The notes under the pieces were generated by a model. It made no database searches. It had not been told where the DNA came from and saw nothing but the letters and a program-made list of their open reading frames with translations. A stretch of DNA of 62,163 nucleotides from a virus, in the IMG/VR virus record IMGVR_UViG_3300013126_004346, positions 1 through 62,163 of that record. One strand, written 5' to 3'. A program made the position numbers and the translations under genes. Position 1 is the first letter of the stretch, and each line of letters opens with the position of its first letter. Below are positions 1-7,333 of this stretch, piece after piece.

Positions 1-396
1 TAAAACAAAGTTATCTCCATAACTGAAAGGAGCAAACTTACCAATACCATAATAACCAATAGCAGAATTGCTTTCACGCTTTGTAGATTCGCCGTAATAG
101 CAATAAAGATTTTTAATATCATCAGCAGAAAGGCCATTACCAAAATCTCTGATAGTTAAAGTAGGGTCTAGCTTGCTAGGAAGTTTTACTTCGATAGGAC
201 GCTTGCTACCAGCTTCGATATTAGCGTCTTGTGCATTACAAGCGATCTCACGCAAAACTGCGAGAGGCTTGTTGGAATACAACTGATTGCGAAGAATGTT
301 AAAGATATAAGGAAGTCCAGATTGCTTGATTCCAAAACTTACAGAATCAAAACTATCAGACTCTACGACTTTGATTGGCTTTTCGATTAATTTCAT
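1..396 (-). CDS. rIIA: rIIA-like GHKL ATPase, N-terminal fragment
   Basis: My translation gives 132 residues starting at the ATG at 394-396; the frame is still open at base 1, so the C-terminal part lies outside the window. Three Bergerat-fold ATP-site elements are visible: LREIACNAQDA (N box), IRDFGNGLS (G1 box) and GYYGIGKFAPFSYGD (G2 box). The last resembles the GIGSKSPFAY segment of T4 rIIA. T4 rIIA is a membrane-associated protein linked to lysis inhibition and exclusion of rII mutants by lambda lysogens; its molecular role is not settled. A topoisomerase or MutL origin is less likely because of the Lys-Ser/Ala-Pro-Phe-Ser/Ala-Tyr signature. Confidence 0.82.
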   Translation of the reverse strand, partial: MKLIEKPIKVVESDSFDSVSFGIKQSGLPYIFNILRNQLYSNKPLAVLREIACNAQDANIEAGSKRPIEVKLPSKLDPTLTIRDFGNGLSADDIKNLYCYYGESTKRESNSAIGYYGIGKFAPFSYGDNFVL

Positions 397-402
397 ATAT
401 TG

Positions 403-431
403 AATTTAAATTGATTTTAAATCTGTGTCAA
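403..431 (-). promoter_or_regulatory. sigma70-like promoter, -10 six bases before ATG
   Basis: On the minus strand TTGACA (431-426), 17-bp spacer, TAAATT (408-403), then 6 bases to the ATG at 396. The expected start site is at or beside the ATG, so the rIIA-like mRNA would be leaderless. Confidence 0.6.
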
Positions 432-439
432 ATTTTATT

Positions 440-1555
440 TTATTCGTAGCTATCTCTGTCAATAGCAATCACATAAGGAAATCTTGGCACATCGTCTGGC
501 GTATAATTGAAAAATTTTATTGTGGCTTTCTTACCTACTAATTTATTTTTGTCTTTGAGCAGTTGAGCGAGGTAAGTAAAATCACCTTTGATATTACTTT
601 TAAACGCTCTGCCATTTTTATTTTCAAACACCATATATCCCGCAGTCCCTTTTCTATTACCTTCGCCTTCAACGACTTGTTTAATCTTAAATTCTTCATC
701 CATAAACTCTTTTCTTTTAAGAAGATGTTTGCTACGCTTATTCTCGTAGGTTCGATCTAATCTAACCATTTGACCCTCATAACCATTTTCCATATACATT
801 TCGTATGCTTGAGTTAATTCTTTCTCATTGTTTACTTTTAAAGTAGTAACAACAACAATACTAATGTATTTTCTTTTGGTAAGAGCATCAGAAAATAATT
901 CATACCTTCTATAAAAAGAATCGCTTTGATCTAGTATTCCAATTCTAGGTGCATCATATACCCAATACTCAATATGGTCTGCACTTTCTTCTAATTCTTC
1001 GTCAGTAGGTTTTGATCTTTTAACAAGCGAACAAATTTTATTAAAATCATTTGCAAACTTATCACAATATAATTCGCCATCTAAAATAGCGTTTGGATAA
1101 TCTTTAAAAAACTTTTCTAGATTTTCTCTAATATGAGGAGCAGAGATAATAGCTTTACCATTTCTGCTAAACATACCATCTTTTGTTACAATACATCTAA
1201 TACCATCTAATTTAGGTTGAGAGAAAACAGGATAATTAATATCGTGATCTTCATACTTGTGAGCAAGCATAGGCTCAAAGTATTGAGTTTTATTAATGTC
1301 TTTTACATTTTCAAAGTAACCAGACTCTAGCTTTTGTTTTCTCTTTGCTTCTGCTTCTTTGATTGCCTGTTCTTCTGCGGTGGTAGCATTTGCTCTACCA
1401 GCATTTTTTACTTTGCAATCCGTCCATTCATTTGTAATTTTATTATCGCTATCTGTATGTCCAGAAATTGTGCGATATTGATTACCTTTAACTTCAATAG
1501 TCCACTCTTGAATTTTTCCAGTTTTTGTCTTTTTATAAATTGTAGGCAACTTCAT
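440..1555 (-). CDS. ATP-dependent DNA ligase with WGR-like N-terminus
   Basis: 371 aa. The nucleotidyltransferase core has motif I QPKLDGIR with the adenylated lysine at about K115, ILDGELYC (about 157-164), YEGQMVR (about 257) and a KRK motif (about 280), the usual order for ATP-dependent ligases. It ends in a short OB-like tail. Residues 1-50 (KIQEWTIEVKGNQYRTISGH...) resemble a WGR domain, which binds nucleic acid in other proteins. It would seal nicks during phage replication and repair. UvdE nearby would supply the incision step of a repair route. The start is supported by a promoter with its -10 box six bases upstream. Confidence 0.92.
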   Translation of the reverse strand: MKLPTIYKKTKTGKIQEWTIEVKGNQYRTISGHTDSDNKITNEWTDCKVKNAGRANATTAEEQAIKEAEAKRKQKLESGYFENVKDINKTQYFEPMLAHKYEDHDINYPVFSQPKLDGIRCIVTKDGMFSRNGKAIISAPHIRENLEKFFKDYPNAILDGELYCDKFANDFNKICSLVKRSKPTDEELEESADHIEYWVYDAPRIGILDQSDSFYRRYELFSDALTKRKYISIVVVTTLKVNNEKELTQAYEMYMENGYEGQMVRLDRTYENKRSKHLLKRKEFMDEEFKIKQVVEGEGNRKGTAGYMVFENKNGRAFKSNIKGDFTYLAQLLKDKNKLVGKKATIKFFNYTPDDVPRFPYVIAIDRDSYE

Positions 1556-1561
1556 AATTTC

Positions 1562-1590
1562 AGTCTATACTGAATTATCCAAGCTGTCAA
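1562..1590 (-). promoter_or_regulatory. sigma70-like promoter, -10 six bases before ATG
   Basis: Minus strand TTGACA (1590-1585), 17-bp spacer, TAGACT (1567-1562), 6 bases to the ligase ATG at 1555. The -35 box overlaps the last codons of the preceding AbrB-like gene. Confidence 0.6.
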
Positions 1591-1790
1591 ATTTTGTTTT
1601 TTTTTGATTTAGAAGGAGTTGCGACTTTCAATAAACTCCAAGTGCCATCTTTATTATCGTGCCAATCAATCGTATCACCAGTTTTCCAGCCAACCTTTTT
1701 TAAAAGAGAGTTAGGCAACTCAACATATAAATAGCCATTTTCTTCTTTTATTTCAAGAATATGAGGAGTTTTAGGTTTAGATTTTTTCAT
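1587..1790 (-). CDS. AbrB/SpoVT/MazE-like swapped-hairpin protein
   Basis: 67 aa. The segment VELPNSLLKKVGWKTGDTID followed by W-S-L-L-K has the spacing of AbrB/MazE-type DNA-binding domains (beta strand, LP..LL...W..GD.I, beta strand). Such proteins are transcription factors or antitoxins. No toxin gene is adjacent, so a regulatory role is more likely than a toxin-antitoxin pair. Its start overlaps the stop of the 29-codon ORF upstream (ATGA), indicating translational coupling. Confidence 0.72.
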   Translation of the reverse strand: MKKSKPKTPHILEIKEENGYLYVELPNSLLKKVGWKTGDTIDWHDNKDGTWSLLKVATPSKSKKNKI

Positions 1791-1876
1791 TCTATATAAC
1801 CTTGGGGTTCAATATCTTTAAATAAATCTTTTAAGTGTTTTAAATCTTCTGGTGGTGGGTCAAATAGATTATTCAT
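1787..1876 (-). CDS. 29-aa conserved-position small protein
   Basis: A short ORF starting MNNLFDPPPEDLKHLKDLF and ending in IEPQGYIE. It overlaps the upstream gene by ATGA at 1876-1873 and the downstream gene by ATGA at 1790-1787, filling the gap exactly. That double coupling is the main argument that it is translated. It is rich in acidic residues, leucine and proline, and no domain is recognised. Confidence 0.55.
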   Translation of the reverse strand: MNNLFDPPPEDLKHLKDLFKDIEPQGYIE

Positions 1877-2526
1877 CTAGGAGTTAAGAAAGTGATAACT
1901 TTTCTAATCACAGGAAATCTAATCCACTCAATGAATCTTGTCGCAAAATAAAGTTTTCTACTAGCATACCATCCAAACCTATCAAGAGGCTGAACATAAT
2001 AATTGTAATAAAATTTATAAACTGGACATTTCATTTTATTTTTATGGGTTTCTGTTTCTTTATCCCATATAATTTGCTGTTCGATTCTATCTTTAGATGA
2101 ATATTTAGAATAATCTTTAACAATAGTTAATTCTTTAATTACTCCATTAACTACAACGCATCGCCAATCTGGATAAAAGTCAGTTCCATCAATAGTGTCT
2201 CCATAAACAACACACCCAAAAATAAAAGTGCCAGTATAATCTTCTCTCCAAACTTGCTCTTTTTTATCTTGAACAAATCGTCTATCTAAAATAAAAGCAA
2301 ATCGGTTTCCTTTATTTTTAGCCTTTTCTTCGGCTGTAAGTTCTTCGTAATGACCTTCTATTTTTTCTTCAAACAATTTATTATCACGAAGAATAAAAGT
2401 ATTTAAATAGTTTTCTTCTAGTTCTTTTGTTTGATATTCTTCATCACGCCAATTACGATTAAGCGTTTGTAGGGTAGCGTCCAGAGGAAGCTCCTGTTCT
2501 ACTTTAACATAATTAAATAAGCCCAT
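1873..2526 (-). CDS. conserved phage protein of unknown function (MGLF.Y family)
   Basis: 217 aa. The N-terminus MGLFNYVKVEQELPLD...YQTKELEENYL follows a pattern common in phage hypothetical proteins (MGLFDxI..E.PLP...FQTK.L...L.T..I). No catalytic motif is recognised. The C-terminus is basic and aromatic. It starts a minus-strand operon and has a strong promoter with TAATAT seven bases before the ATG. Confidence 0.7.
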   Translation of the reverse strand: MGLFNYVKVEQELPLDATLQTLNRNWRDEEYQTKELEENYLNTFILRDNKLFEEKIEGHYEELTAEEKAKNKGNRFAFILDRRFVQDKKEQVWREDYTGTFIFGCVVYGDTIDGTDFYPDWRCVVVNGVIKELTIVKDYSKYSSKDRIEQQIIWDKETETHKNKMKCPVYKFYYNYYVQPLDRFGWYASRKLYFATRFIEWIRFPVIRKVITFLTPR

Positions 2527-2533
2527 ATACTAT

Positions 2534-2562
2534 ATATTAGTCTAAATTAGCCTCTTTGTCAA
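2534..2562 (-). promoter_or_regulatory. sigma70-like promoter, -10 seven bases before ATG
   Basis: Minus strand TTGACA (2562-2557), 17-bp spacer, TAATAT (2539-2534), 7 bases to the ATG at 2526. The whole promoter lies in the last codons of the upstream 87-aa gene (FDKEANLD), showing how compressed the layout is. Confidence 0.68.
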
Positions 2563-2800
2563 ATACAAATTTTTGGCATCCTTGATGCTCAAAAGTTAAT
2601 AATCCATATCTGTGACTATTCTTATTAGAGCATACTCCCCAATCGTTTCCTAACTCTCCTTTTAATTGTAAATAATATTTGCATCCCATAGAACAATCTG
2701 GATAATTTAATTCTGGATTTGACCACCTTTCTACCTCGCCAAAAGGTTTATAATCTTCTGGTAATTTTTTAACCATATTTAATAATTCATTATGATTCAT
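2537..2800 (-). CDS. small cysteine-motif protein, possible zinc binder
   Basis: 87 aa. The core has PDCSMGCKYYLQLKG, then GNDWGVCSN, then GLLTFEHQGCQKF, with four cysteines placed as in small bacterial proteins that end in a GLLTFEHQGC-type motif (tentatively DUF3027-like). Zinc binding is inferred from Cys spacing only. It overlaps the end of uvdE by ATGA, so it is translated from the UvdE transcript. Confidence 0.62.
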   Translation of the reverse strand: MNHNELLNMVKKLPEDYKPFGEVERWSNPELNYPDCSMGCKYYLQLKGELGNDWGVCSNKNSHRYGLLTFEHQGCQKFVFDKEANLD

Positions 2801-3693
2801 AGTTTAGTAAAAGATTGTTCTTTCATTTTTAATTCAAAATCTACATCTACATTATGTCCGTATGTGTCGGGCAAACGAGTGGCGTAATCAGCGTGTTTGC
2901 GTGGGTTTTTATGTCCAACAATACTTTCTGAATAGTGAAATAATGGAATATGATTGCCCCAAGTAATTCTTGCAAGATGAAATGCTTGTTCCTCTGATAG
3001 ATTATCTGGATGACATTTGTGATGAAGATAATCAAAGGTAATAGGAATATTAGATACAGAATGAAAATACTTCATAAGTTTCTTGACTGACCAACAAGTA
3101 TCTTTGTCATCGTTCTCAATAACTAATCTAGACTTTACATCATCTGATAGTCGGTCAAAGTTGCTCATAAACTTTTTGACAATAGCATTTAGATCGCCCT
3201 TTGCATTATGTATGTGCATATTCATCGGTGCGTCATAGTTAAGAGGACAACCAATTTGCGTCATAAACCAACCATAGTGATTTAATTCTTTGATTGTTTT
3301 ATCTACTGCATTGTCATTATCACTAGCAAGAACATTAAATTCACTAGGATGACAAGATATGCGAACATTAGTAGATTGAATTAGTTTCTTGATACTATTG
3401 AATGATGCAATTATTCGAGTATAGTCTGGTAAATATTCGAGTTTAACATTTGCTTTATCATAAGTAATAAGAGGAAATAAATCTGATGAAAGTCTGTATG
3501 TATGATTGCGGTCAGCACAATATTTAATATAATGATATGTTGTAAGCATATTATTAAGTATGCGTGAAGAAAGAGTAGCTAACGCTTCTTTTCTATCCAT
3601 CGCAGAGAAGCGGGCATAAGTCATTGTATTGAACTTAATAGGTTCTTCTTTCTCCGCTAGAGATAATACGATACAGCAAACACCTTTACGCAT
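2797..3693 (-). CDS. uvdE: UV damage endonuclease UvdE/UvsE
   Basis: 298 aa, the usual length of bacterial UvdE. Metal-site motifs of this TIM-barrel family are present: RISCHPSEFNVLAS, NMHIHNAKG, LVIENDDK, FDYLHHKCHPD and PLFHYSES. UvdE nicks 5' to UV photoproducts and other distortions, starting alternative excision repair, and the ligase encoded 1.2 kb away could seal the product. The promoter places the start six bases after the -10 box. Confidence 0.93.
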   Translation of the reverse strand: MRKGVCCIVLSLAEKEEPIKFNTMTYARFSAMDRKEALATLSSRILNNMLTTYHYIKYCADRNHTYRLSSDLFPLITYDKANVKLEYLPDYTRIIASFNSIKKLIQSTNVRISCHPSEFNVLASDNDNAVDKTIKELNHYGWFMTQIGCPLNYDAPMNMHIHNAKGDLNAIVKKFMSNFDRLSDDVKSRLVIENDDKDTCWSVKKLMKYFHSVSNIPITFDYLHHKCHPDNLSEEQAFHLARITWGNHIPLFHYSESIVGHKNPRKHADYATRLPDTYGHNVDVDFELKMKEQSFTKL

Positions 3694-3699
3694 TATTAA

Positions 3700-3728
3700 A
3701 TATTATACTGGATTGTCAAATTTGTCAA
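3700..3728 (-). promoter_or_regulatory. sigma70-like promoter, -10 six bases before ATG
   Basis: Minus strand TTGACA (3728-3723), 17-bp spacer, TAATAT (3705-3700), 6 bases to the uvdE ATG at 3693. A second TTGACA lies inside the spacer. The element overlaps the end of the upstream gene. Confidence 0.65.
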
Positions 3729-4104
3729 GCGATGGTTCAAAATATCCCGCAGAATTAATTTTTGTGGCTCCGTGAAATTTATATTTGATCGTAAAATCAT
3801 TTGGATGAATTAAAGAAAGAAATTTTCTATTATTATCATCTTCGTAAAGATAGTATTCTTGTCCAATAATACATTCAATTCTACATTCAAAAGTATCAAC
3901 AAAATTATTCCAATCGTGGAGTTTTACTAAACTATCATATTCTGTTTTAAGTTCTTCTAAACGAGTTTTAATTTTTTTGTTTAAATTTAAATGTCTAACT
4001 TCTTGTAGCTTATTTAAATCTGCAAGTTCAATTTTTGGTGCAGAATATTCCGCTATATATGAAGAACTTGCTCGATCCTCTAACACTCTTTTAAAGTCTG
4101 TCAT
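3703..4104 (-). CDS. hypothetical protein, 133 aa
   Basis: 133 aa, mixed charge, with a predicted helical middle part (LNKKIKTRLEELKTEYDSLVKLHDW) and a C-terminal part with HPNDFTIKYKFHGATKINS. No family recognised. It starts within the last codons of the preceding 74-aa ORF (4-base overlap), as in the other operon members here. Confidence 0.6.
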   Translation of the reverse strand: MTDFKRVLEDRASSSYIAEYSAPKIELADLNKLQEVRHLNLNKKIKTRLEELKTEYDSLVKLHDWNNFVDTFECRIECIIGQEYYLYEDDNNRKFLSLIHPNDFTIKYKFHGATKINSAGYFEPSLDKFDNPV

Positions 4105-4325
4105 TTGTAAATATATGTTGATGAGGTATTACGCTTTTTTAATTCTTTTTTAATCAATGATTTTTGAGTTTCTTCTTTCCAAGAAATGCTATCAAAGTTT
4201 TCTTTAAACCTATCAGAAAAACAATTTCTAGGAGAATCCCCTTTTCCTGCACCAAAAAAGGGATTATTTGGCGTTTTTTCGTTCACAAATTTAACTTTTA
4301 TTATTTGGCGTTTTTTTGTTCGCAA
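4101..4325 (-). CDS. small phage protein with GxGKGDxxRN motif, start uncertain
   Basis: Up to 74 aa. The conserved-looking part is NPFFGAGKGDSPRNCFSDRFKENFDSISW, similar in style to small phage proteins with FGxGKGDxxR. The first residues are read from a tandem repeat and may not belong to the ancestral protein. A GTG at about 4284 inside repeat copy 1 is an alternative start that removes them. I favour a shorter product but cannot decide. Confidence 0.5.
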   Translation of the reverse strand: MRTKKRQIIKVKFVNEKTPNNPFFGAGKGDSPRNCFSDRFKENFDSISWKEETQKSLIKKELKKRNTSSTYIYK

Positions 4326-4402
4326 ATTTATACTTGCGTTTATTTGAAATTTTTTGATTCCTATTTCTAGTTTTATTTGGCATTTCTTCGTTCACAAATT
4401 TC
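4264..4402. repeat. degenerate tandem repeat, period about 37 bp
   Basis: Three good 30-bp copies at 4264-4293, 4301-4330 and 4373-4402 (plus strand TTATTTGGCGTTTTTTCGTT and onward), and one eroded copy at 4340-4369. Read on the minus strand they give KFVNEKTPNN-like peptides in two frames, because the unit length is not a multiple of three. The repeat covers the end of the 85-aa gene and the start of the 74-aa gene. Confidence 0.75.
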
Positions 4403-4548
4403 CATATTTTCCCTTTGGTATCTAAGTCGCAACTCCAAAGCATAAGAGTTCTATATAATGAATAGCCGTAACCTTGACCATAAAGCATTATCGTTCTACT
4501 AATAATATCACCAATAAAGTAGAATAAATAAGATAAAACGATCTTCAT
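4291..4548 (-). CDS. small membrane-associated phage protein with repeat-extended C-terminus
   Basis: 85 aa. Residues 1-50 (MKIVLSYLFYFIGDIISRTI..., GYSLYRTLMLWSCDLDTKGK) form a hydrophobic N-terminus followed by a conserved-looking LMLWSxDLDxxxxIW segment seen in small phage proteins. The last 35 residues are encoded by the tandem repeat and probably were added by repeat expansion. A perfect-spacing promoter lies six bases before the ATG. Confidence 0.6.
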   Translation of the reverse strand: MKIVLSYLFYFIGDIISRTIMLYGQGYGYSLYRTLMLWSCDLDTKGKIWKFVNEEMPNKTRNRNQKISNKRKYKFANKKTPNNKS

Positions 4549-4554
4549 AGATAT

Positions 4555-4583
4555 ATTATAATATTTATTAAATTAAATATCAA
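4555..4583 (-). promoter_or_regulatory. sigma70-like promoter, -10 six bases before ATG
   Basis: Minus strand TTGATA (4583-4578), 17-bp spacer, TATAAT (4560-4555), 6 bases to the ATG at 4548. The consensus -10 box leaves no room for a ribosome binding site in the mRNA. Confidence 0.7.
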
Positions 4584-4804
4584 TCAAATTTTTTAGTTTG
4601 TTCTGGTATAAAATTAATTAGTGCTTCGCTGCCATATATTTGGTAGCTAAAAATTTTATATTGCTTTCTCTCTAATAATTTCCTTAATTCATTTAAATAT
4701 TCACTTTTTGCATATACCACAATCGTTTCTCCATCATCTAAATCAATTCCGTATTCATCCGTAAATTCAGAGCATATTGCTAATGCTTCGCTTTTATTGC
4801 TCAC
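4580..4804 (-). CDS. hypothetical protein, 74 aa, GTG start
   Basis: 74 aa from a GTG at 4802-4804; no in-frame ATG lies nearby. The sequence is acidic with an alternating beta/alpha pattern (ETIVVYAKSEYLNELRKLLERKQYKIFSY). No family recognised. It is followed directly by the promoter of the 85-aa gene. Confidence 0.5.
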   Translation of the reverse strand: MSNKSEALAICSEFTDEYGIDLDDGETIVVYAKSEYLNELRKLLERKQYKIFSYQIYGSEALINFIPEQTKKFD

Positions 4805-4817
4805 ATATATTTTTACA

Positions 4818-5432
4818 CTATTTTAGCCAAACTGAAGTAGGATTAAAAGCTTCTGTATCTAAATAACTCCAAACCTTCCAGTCTTTTCTGCCTTTTGAGC
4901 ATTCAATTATGTTCCACAATAATGCGTGAAGATCATCTATTTTCCAAACGTCATCTAATAATTTTTTGCCCATGAATCTAGATTGATGAGCTACGTGATC
5001 TGCATAGCTATATGCAAAAGCTGAAAATGGTGGAAGTATACAGCCCATAGACGAAAGCACTCCTTGTATTCTTGAAGAAATTTCTTTACCTCCAACAGAA
5101 TGCATTGTAACTATCGCGGCGGCGGGCTTCCCTAATAAATGTTTTTTTCCTTCAATTTCGGTCATTTTTTCAAAAAGTTGTTGCATAGGAGATCCCCAAG
5201 AATCCCAATATGTTCCTGTGCAAAAAATTAACGCATCGCTATCTTTAATAAGATGTCTAACTTTAGGCCAATAAAAATCTTTATGGAGATGAAGGATTTT
5301 TATTTTTATATTAGAGTCAATAGAGTAGATCTTTTTCTTTATTTTTTTTATTAGTGATCCAGTATTGCCATTCTTTCCGCCGATAGATCCGTTAATAATT
5401 GTAATTATTATTTTCTTTTCTAGAGATTTCAT
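4818..5432 (-). CDS. flavodoxin-like NAD(P)H-dependent FMN reductase
   Basis: 204 aa. It starts with a flavodoxin-type beta strand and phosphate loop (IIITIINGSIGGKNGNTGSL), followed by ALIFCTGTYWDSWGSPMQQLFEKM and AAAIVTMHSVGGKE, typical of the FMN_red family (PF03358). Such enzymes reduce FMN or small electrophiles, or feed electrons to other enzymes. In a phage it could supply reducing power for ribonucleotide reductase, but nothing in the sequence shows this. Confidence 0.8.
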   Translation of the reverse strand: MKSLEKKIIITIINGSIGGKNGNTGSLIKKIKKKIYSIDSNIKIKILHLHKDFYWPKVRHLIKDSDALIFCTGTYWDSWGSPMQQLFEKMTEIEGKKHLLGKPAAAIVTMHSVGGKEISSRIQGVLSSMGCILPPFSAFAYSYADHVAHQSRFMGKKLLDDVWKIDDLHALLWNIIECSKGRKDWKVWSYLDTEAFNPTSVWLK

Positions 5433-5682
5433 TTACATGATCCTTTATTATATTATACAATCTTTGTTCTTCTGGATTTGCTTCTCTCTCTATTTGATTA
5501 AAATTATAAAATATATATTCTTTTAGTTGATGATGTTTAAATCTATGAACGCCTTTTGATTCATCTCCTAGTTTATATACATATCTAAAAGGTAAACTTT
5601 CGTTTTTTATTTTATACAAATTTCCATATTTGAGAAATTTTTGTTCGCTTTTATCTAAATAATTTAATATTTTTTTTAACAT
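5392..5682 (-). CDS. hypothetical protein, 96 aa
   Basis: 96 aa, rich in Lys, Asn and Tyr, mostly helical. It contains KYGNLYKIKNESLPFRYVYKLGDESKG and a charged tail. No family recognised. Its start shares bases with the stop of the upstream gene (TAATG), and its end overlaps the flavodoxin-like gene. Confidence 0.5.
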   Translation of the reverse strand: MLKKILNYLDKSEQKFLKYGNLYKIKNESLPFRYVYKLGDESKGVHRFKHHQLKEYIFYNFNQIEREANPEEQRLYNIIKDHVNEISRKENNNYNY

Positions 5683-5885
5683 TAAATTATTCCAAAAACT
5701 TTTAATAAAACCATAGAAGAAATAATAGCACTTAATAAACTGCTACAAGTTCTAATAATTTCTAATTTATGATTATGATGATCAACCCATATTTCGAAAG
5801 GGTCTCTTAATTTTCCTTTTGCTAAAAGTTTTCTTTTTTGTTTTTTTGATAATTTTAAATTAGATATATCTTTAATTGTAATCAT
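5682..5885 (-). CDS. small protein with one C-terminal membrane segment
   Basis: 67 aa. A basic N-terminal part (SKKQKRKLLAKGKLRDPFEIW) is followed by one hydrophobic helix (SSLLSAIISSMVLLKVFGII), consistent with a tail-anchored inner-membrane protein. Start overlaps the end of the glycosyltransferase gene by four bases. Function unknown. Confidence 0.52.
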   Translation of the reverse strand: MITIKDISNLKLSKKQKRKLLAKGKLRDPFEIWVDHHNHKLEIIRTCSSLLSAIISSMVLLKVFGII

Positions 5886-6964
5886 TGTTTTAATGTATTT
5901 AAAATATTATTTGCAAAATTTTCGCTACTAAATTTATCTTGTAGCTTTAACCCTTCTTCATTTAACTTGTTATTTTTCACTTTTTCTATAGCCTTTTCAC
6001 AAGCAAAAATAAATTCCTCTTCATCAAAATCAAAGATATTTCCTTGATTAAATGGTGCGCCTCTTTGAAAGAACATATTATCATATACTTCTATTTTTCC
6101 AGAAGGTTTTACCAATGTAGAATTTTTTTCGTCTGCCCATTCTTTATAAGCGTGAGCATTTAGTATTACTCCATGCTTTCCTAAAGCAATAGATTGAAAT
6201 TCGGGTAAGCCCCAACCTTCTCCACCGCTCATACCGATTATAATGTCTGCACTATTTAAATAGTCATTATACAAATTATTTTTTGGTAGCATTCCTAAAA
6301 ATTGAATATTAAAATAATTTTGACCCATTAAAATTGATTTTACCAACGTTTCATTATCTTCTGGTTTTATAAATGGATTGTATATAGCGCATTGAAGAAA
6401 ATAATCTTTATTGTTTCCAAATTTTTTTATCCAAGCTCTTATAATTTTTTGATGATGCTTTCTTTTTTCTAGTTTGCCGACAAGATTAAAAGTTATCCTT
6501 CCGTCAGTAAAATATTTTTTATCTAATCTTTTAAAATTGTATTTATCGAAAGCCAATGGTATATGCTCTACGTTAGAGCAGCCCATTTGTTTAAATAACT
6601 CGCAGGAGTATTTTGAAGAAAATATAACTTTTTTCTGATTGTTAACTATATTAACTTCTTCTGGTGTCGGACTATCTAATTCATAAAACGAAAATAGCGT
6701 AGTCTCGTTCGAGAAGCTTTCTAATGATCCATTTAAATGCCAGAGCTTAAAACATGGATCTTTTCTCTTAATTTTCTTAAGATAAGAAACACTAGCCTGT
6801 TTTATCCAATTAAAAAATTCTTGATCATCGTTTTGTTGGGAGAGATCAATGTTGTTTCCAATTGGAATTATGTTTAAGTCAATTTTTTTTTTAAATAATT
6901 CTCTTAGCAATAAGACTGAGGTTTGGCCGAAGCTTACCCCATTAATTGGGATATTTAAATTCAT
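5882..6964 (-). CDS. GT-B fold glycosyltransferase, family 4-like
   Basis: 360 aa. The C-terminal half shows the GT4 pattern: FNLVGKLEKRKHHQKIIRAW (about 180-200), IQFLGMLPKNNLYNDYLNSADIIIGMSGGEGWGLPEFQSIALGKH (about 240-285), with the donor-binding acidic residue in GEGWGLPE. The N-terminal acceptor domain is divergent. It lies 20 kb from the main glycan island, so the phage uses glycosyltransferases in more than one place. Acceptor unknown. Confidence 0.85.
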   Translation of the reverse strand: MNLNIPINGVSFGQTSVLLLRELFKKKIDLNIIPIGNNIDLSQQNDDQEFFNWIKQASVSYLKKIKRKDPCFKLWHLNGSLESFSNETTLFSFYELDSPTPEEVNIVNNQKKVIFSSKYSCELFKQMGCSNVEHIPLAFDKYNFKRLDKKYFTDGRITFNLVGKLEKRKHHQKIIRAWIKKFGNNKDYFLQCAIYNPFIKPEDNETLVKSILMGQNYFNIQFLGMLPKNNLYNDYLNSADIIIGMSGGEGWGLPEFQSIALGKHGVILNAHAYKEWADEKNSTLVKPSGKIEVYDNMFFQRGAPFNQGNIFDFDEEEFIFACEKAIEKVKNNKLNEEGLKLQDKFSSENFANNILNTLKQ

Positions 6965-7284
6965 AGAATTTCTTCTACTTCTTCATCAACTTCTTGCTTT
7001 ACGGGCTTTTTGTTTTGTGTAGCTACAACCTTTTTAACGGTAGGTTGTTCGGCGTTATTTTGTTTTTCCGCAAGAGGGGCAGAAACGTAGATCCTGTAGT
7101 CTGGAGCCTTGTCGTTATTATTTTTATTTTTATTAGAAAAAACGACAATCTTTAGTTCTCTCTCGATCCCTAATTCGTCTACTTTAACGTATCCAGAAAG
7201 ATACTTTTGATTTTTCCCTTCGCGCTTCCATAGTGCGCCTACATCTCTTTTTGCCCAATCTGATTTTACATTAGTTTCACTCAT
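6961..7284 (-). CDS. small acidic-tailed protein, possibly DUF736-like
   Basis: 107 aa. The middle has LKIVVFSNKNKNNNDKAPDYRIYV, like the K..(N)..APDYR(I/V)Y pattern of DUF736 proteins, and the N-terminus has DWAKRDVGALWKREGKNQKYLSG. The last 40 residues are low-complexity and end in EVDEEVEEIL. A good Shine-Dalgarno (AAGGAG, 7 bases before the ATG) supports the start. Function unknown. Confidence 0.6.
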   Translation of the reverse strand: MSETNVKSDWAKRDVGALWKREGKNQKYLSGYVKVDELGIERELKIVVFSNKNKNNNDKAPDYRIYVSAPLAEKQNNAEQPTVKKVVATQNKKPVKQEVDEEVEEIL

Positions 7285-7304
7285 ATTTTTCTCCTTGTTT
7301 AGAT

Positions 7305-7333
7305 ATAATACAATGTATATTATATTTTGTCAA
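7305..7333 (-). promoter_or_regulatory. sigma70-like promoter with a normal leader and SD
   Basis: Minus strand TTGACA (7333-7328), 17-bp spacer, TATTAT (7310-7305), then a 20-base stretch containing AAGGAG before the ATG at 7284. Unlike most promoters here it leaves a leader with a ribosome binding site. It lies within the last codons of the sigma gene. Confidence 0.72.

Noticed and set aside
563-760. Antisense ORFs opposite ligase, sigma/kinase, nrdA, nrdB, gmd and others
   Set aside because: They have atypical composition, run opposite strongly supported genes and lack promoters or overlap coupling; they are shadows of the coding strand.
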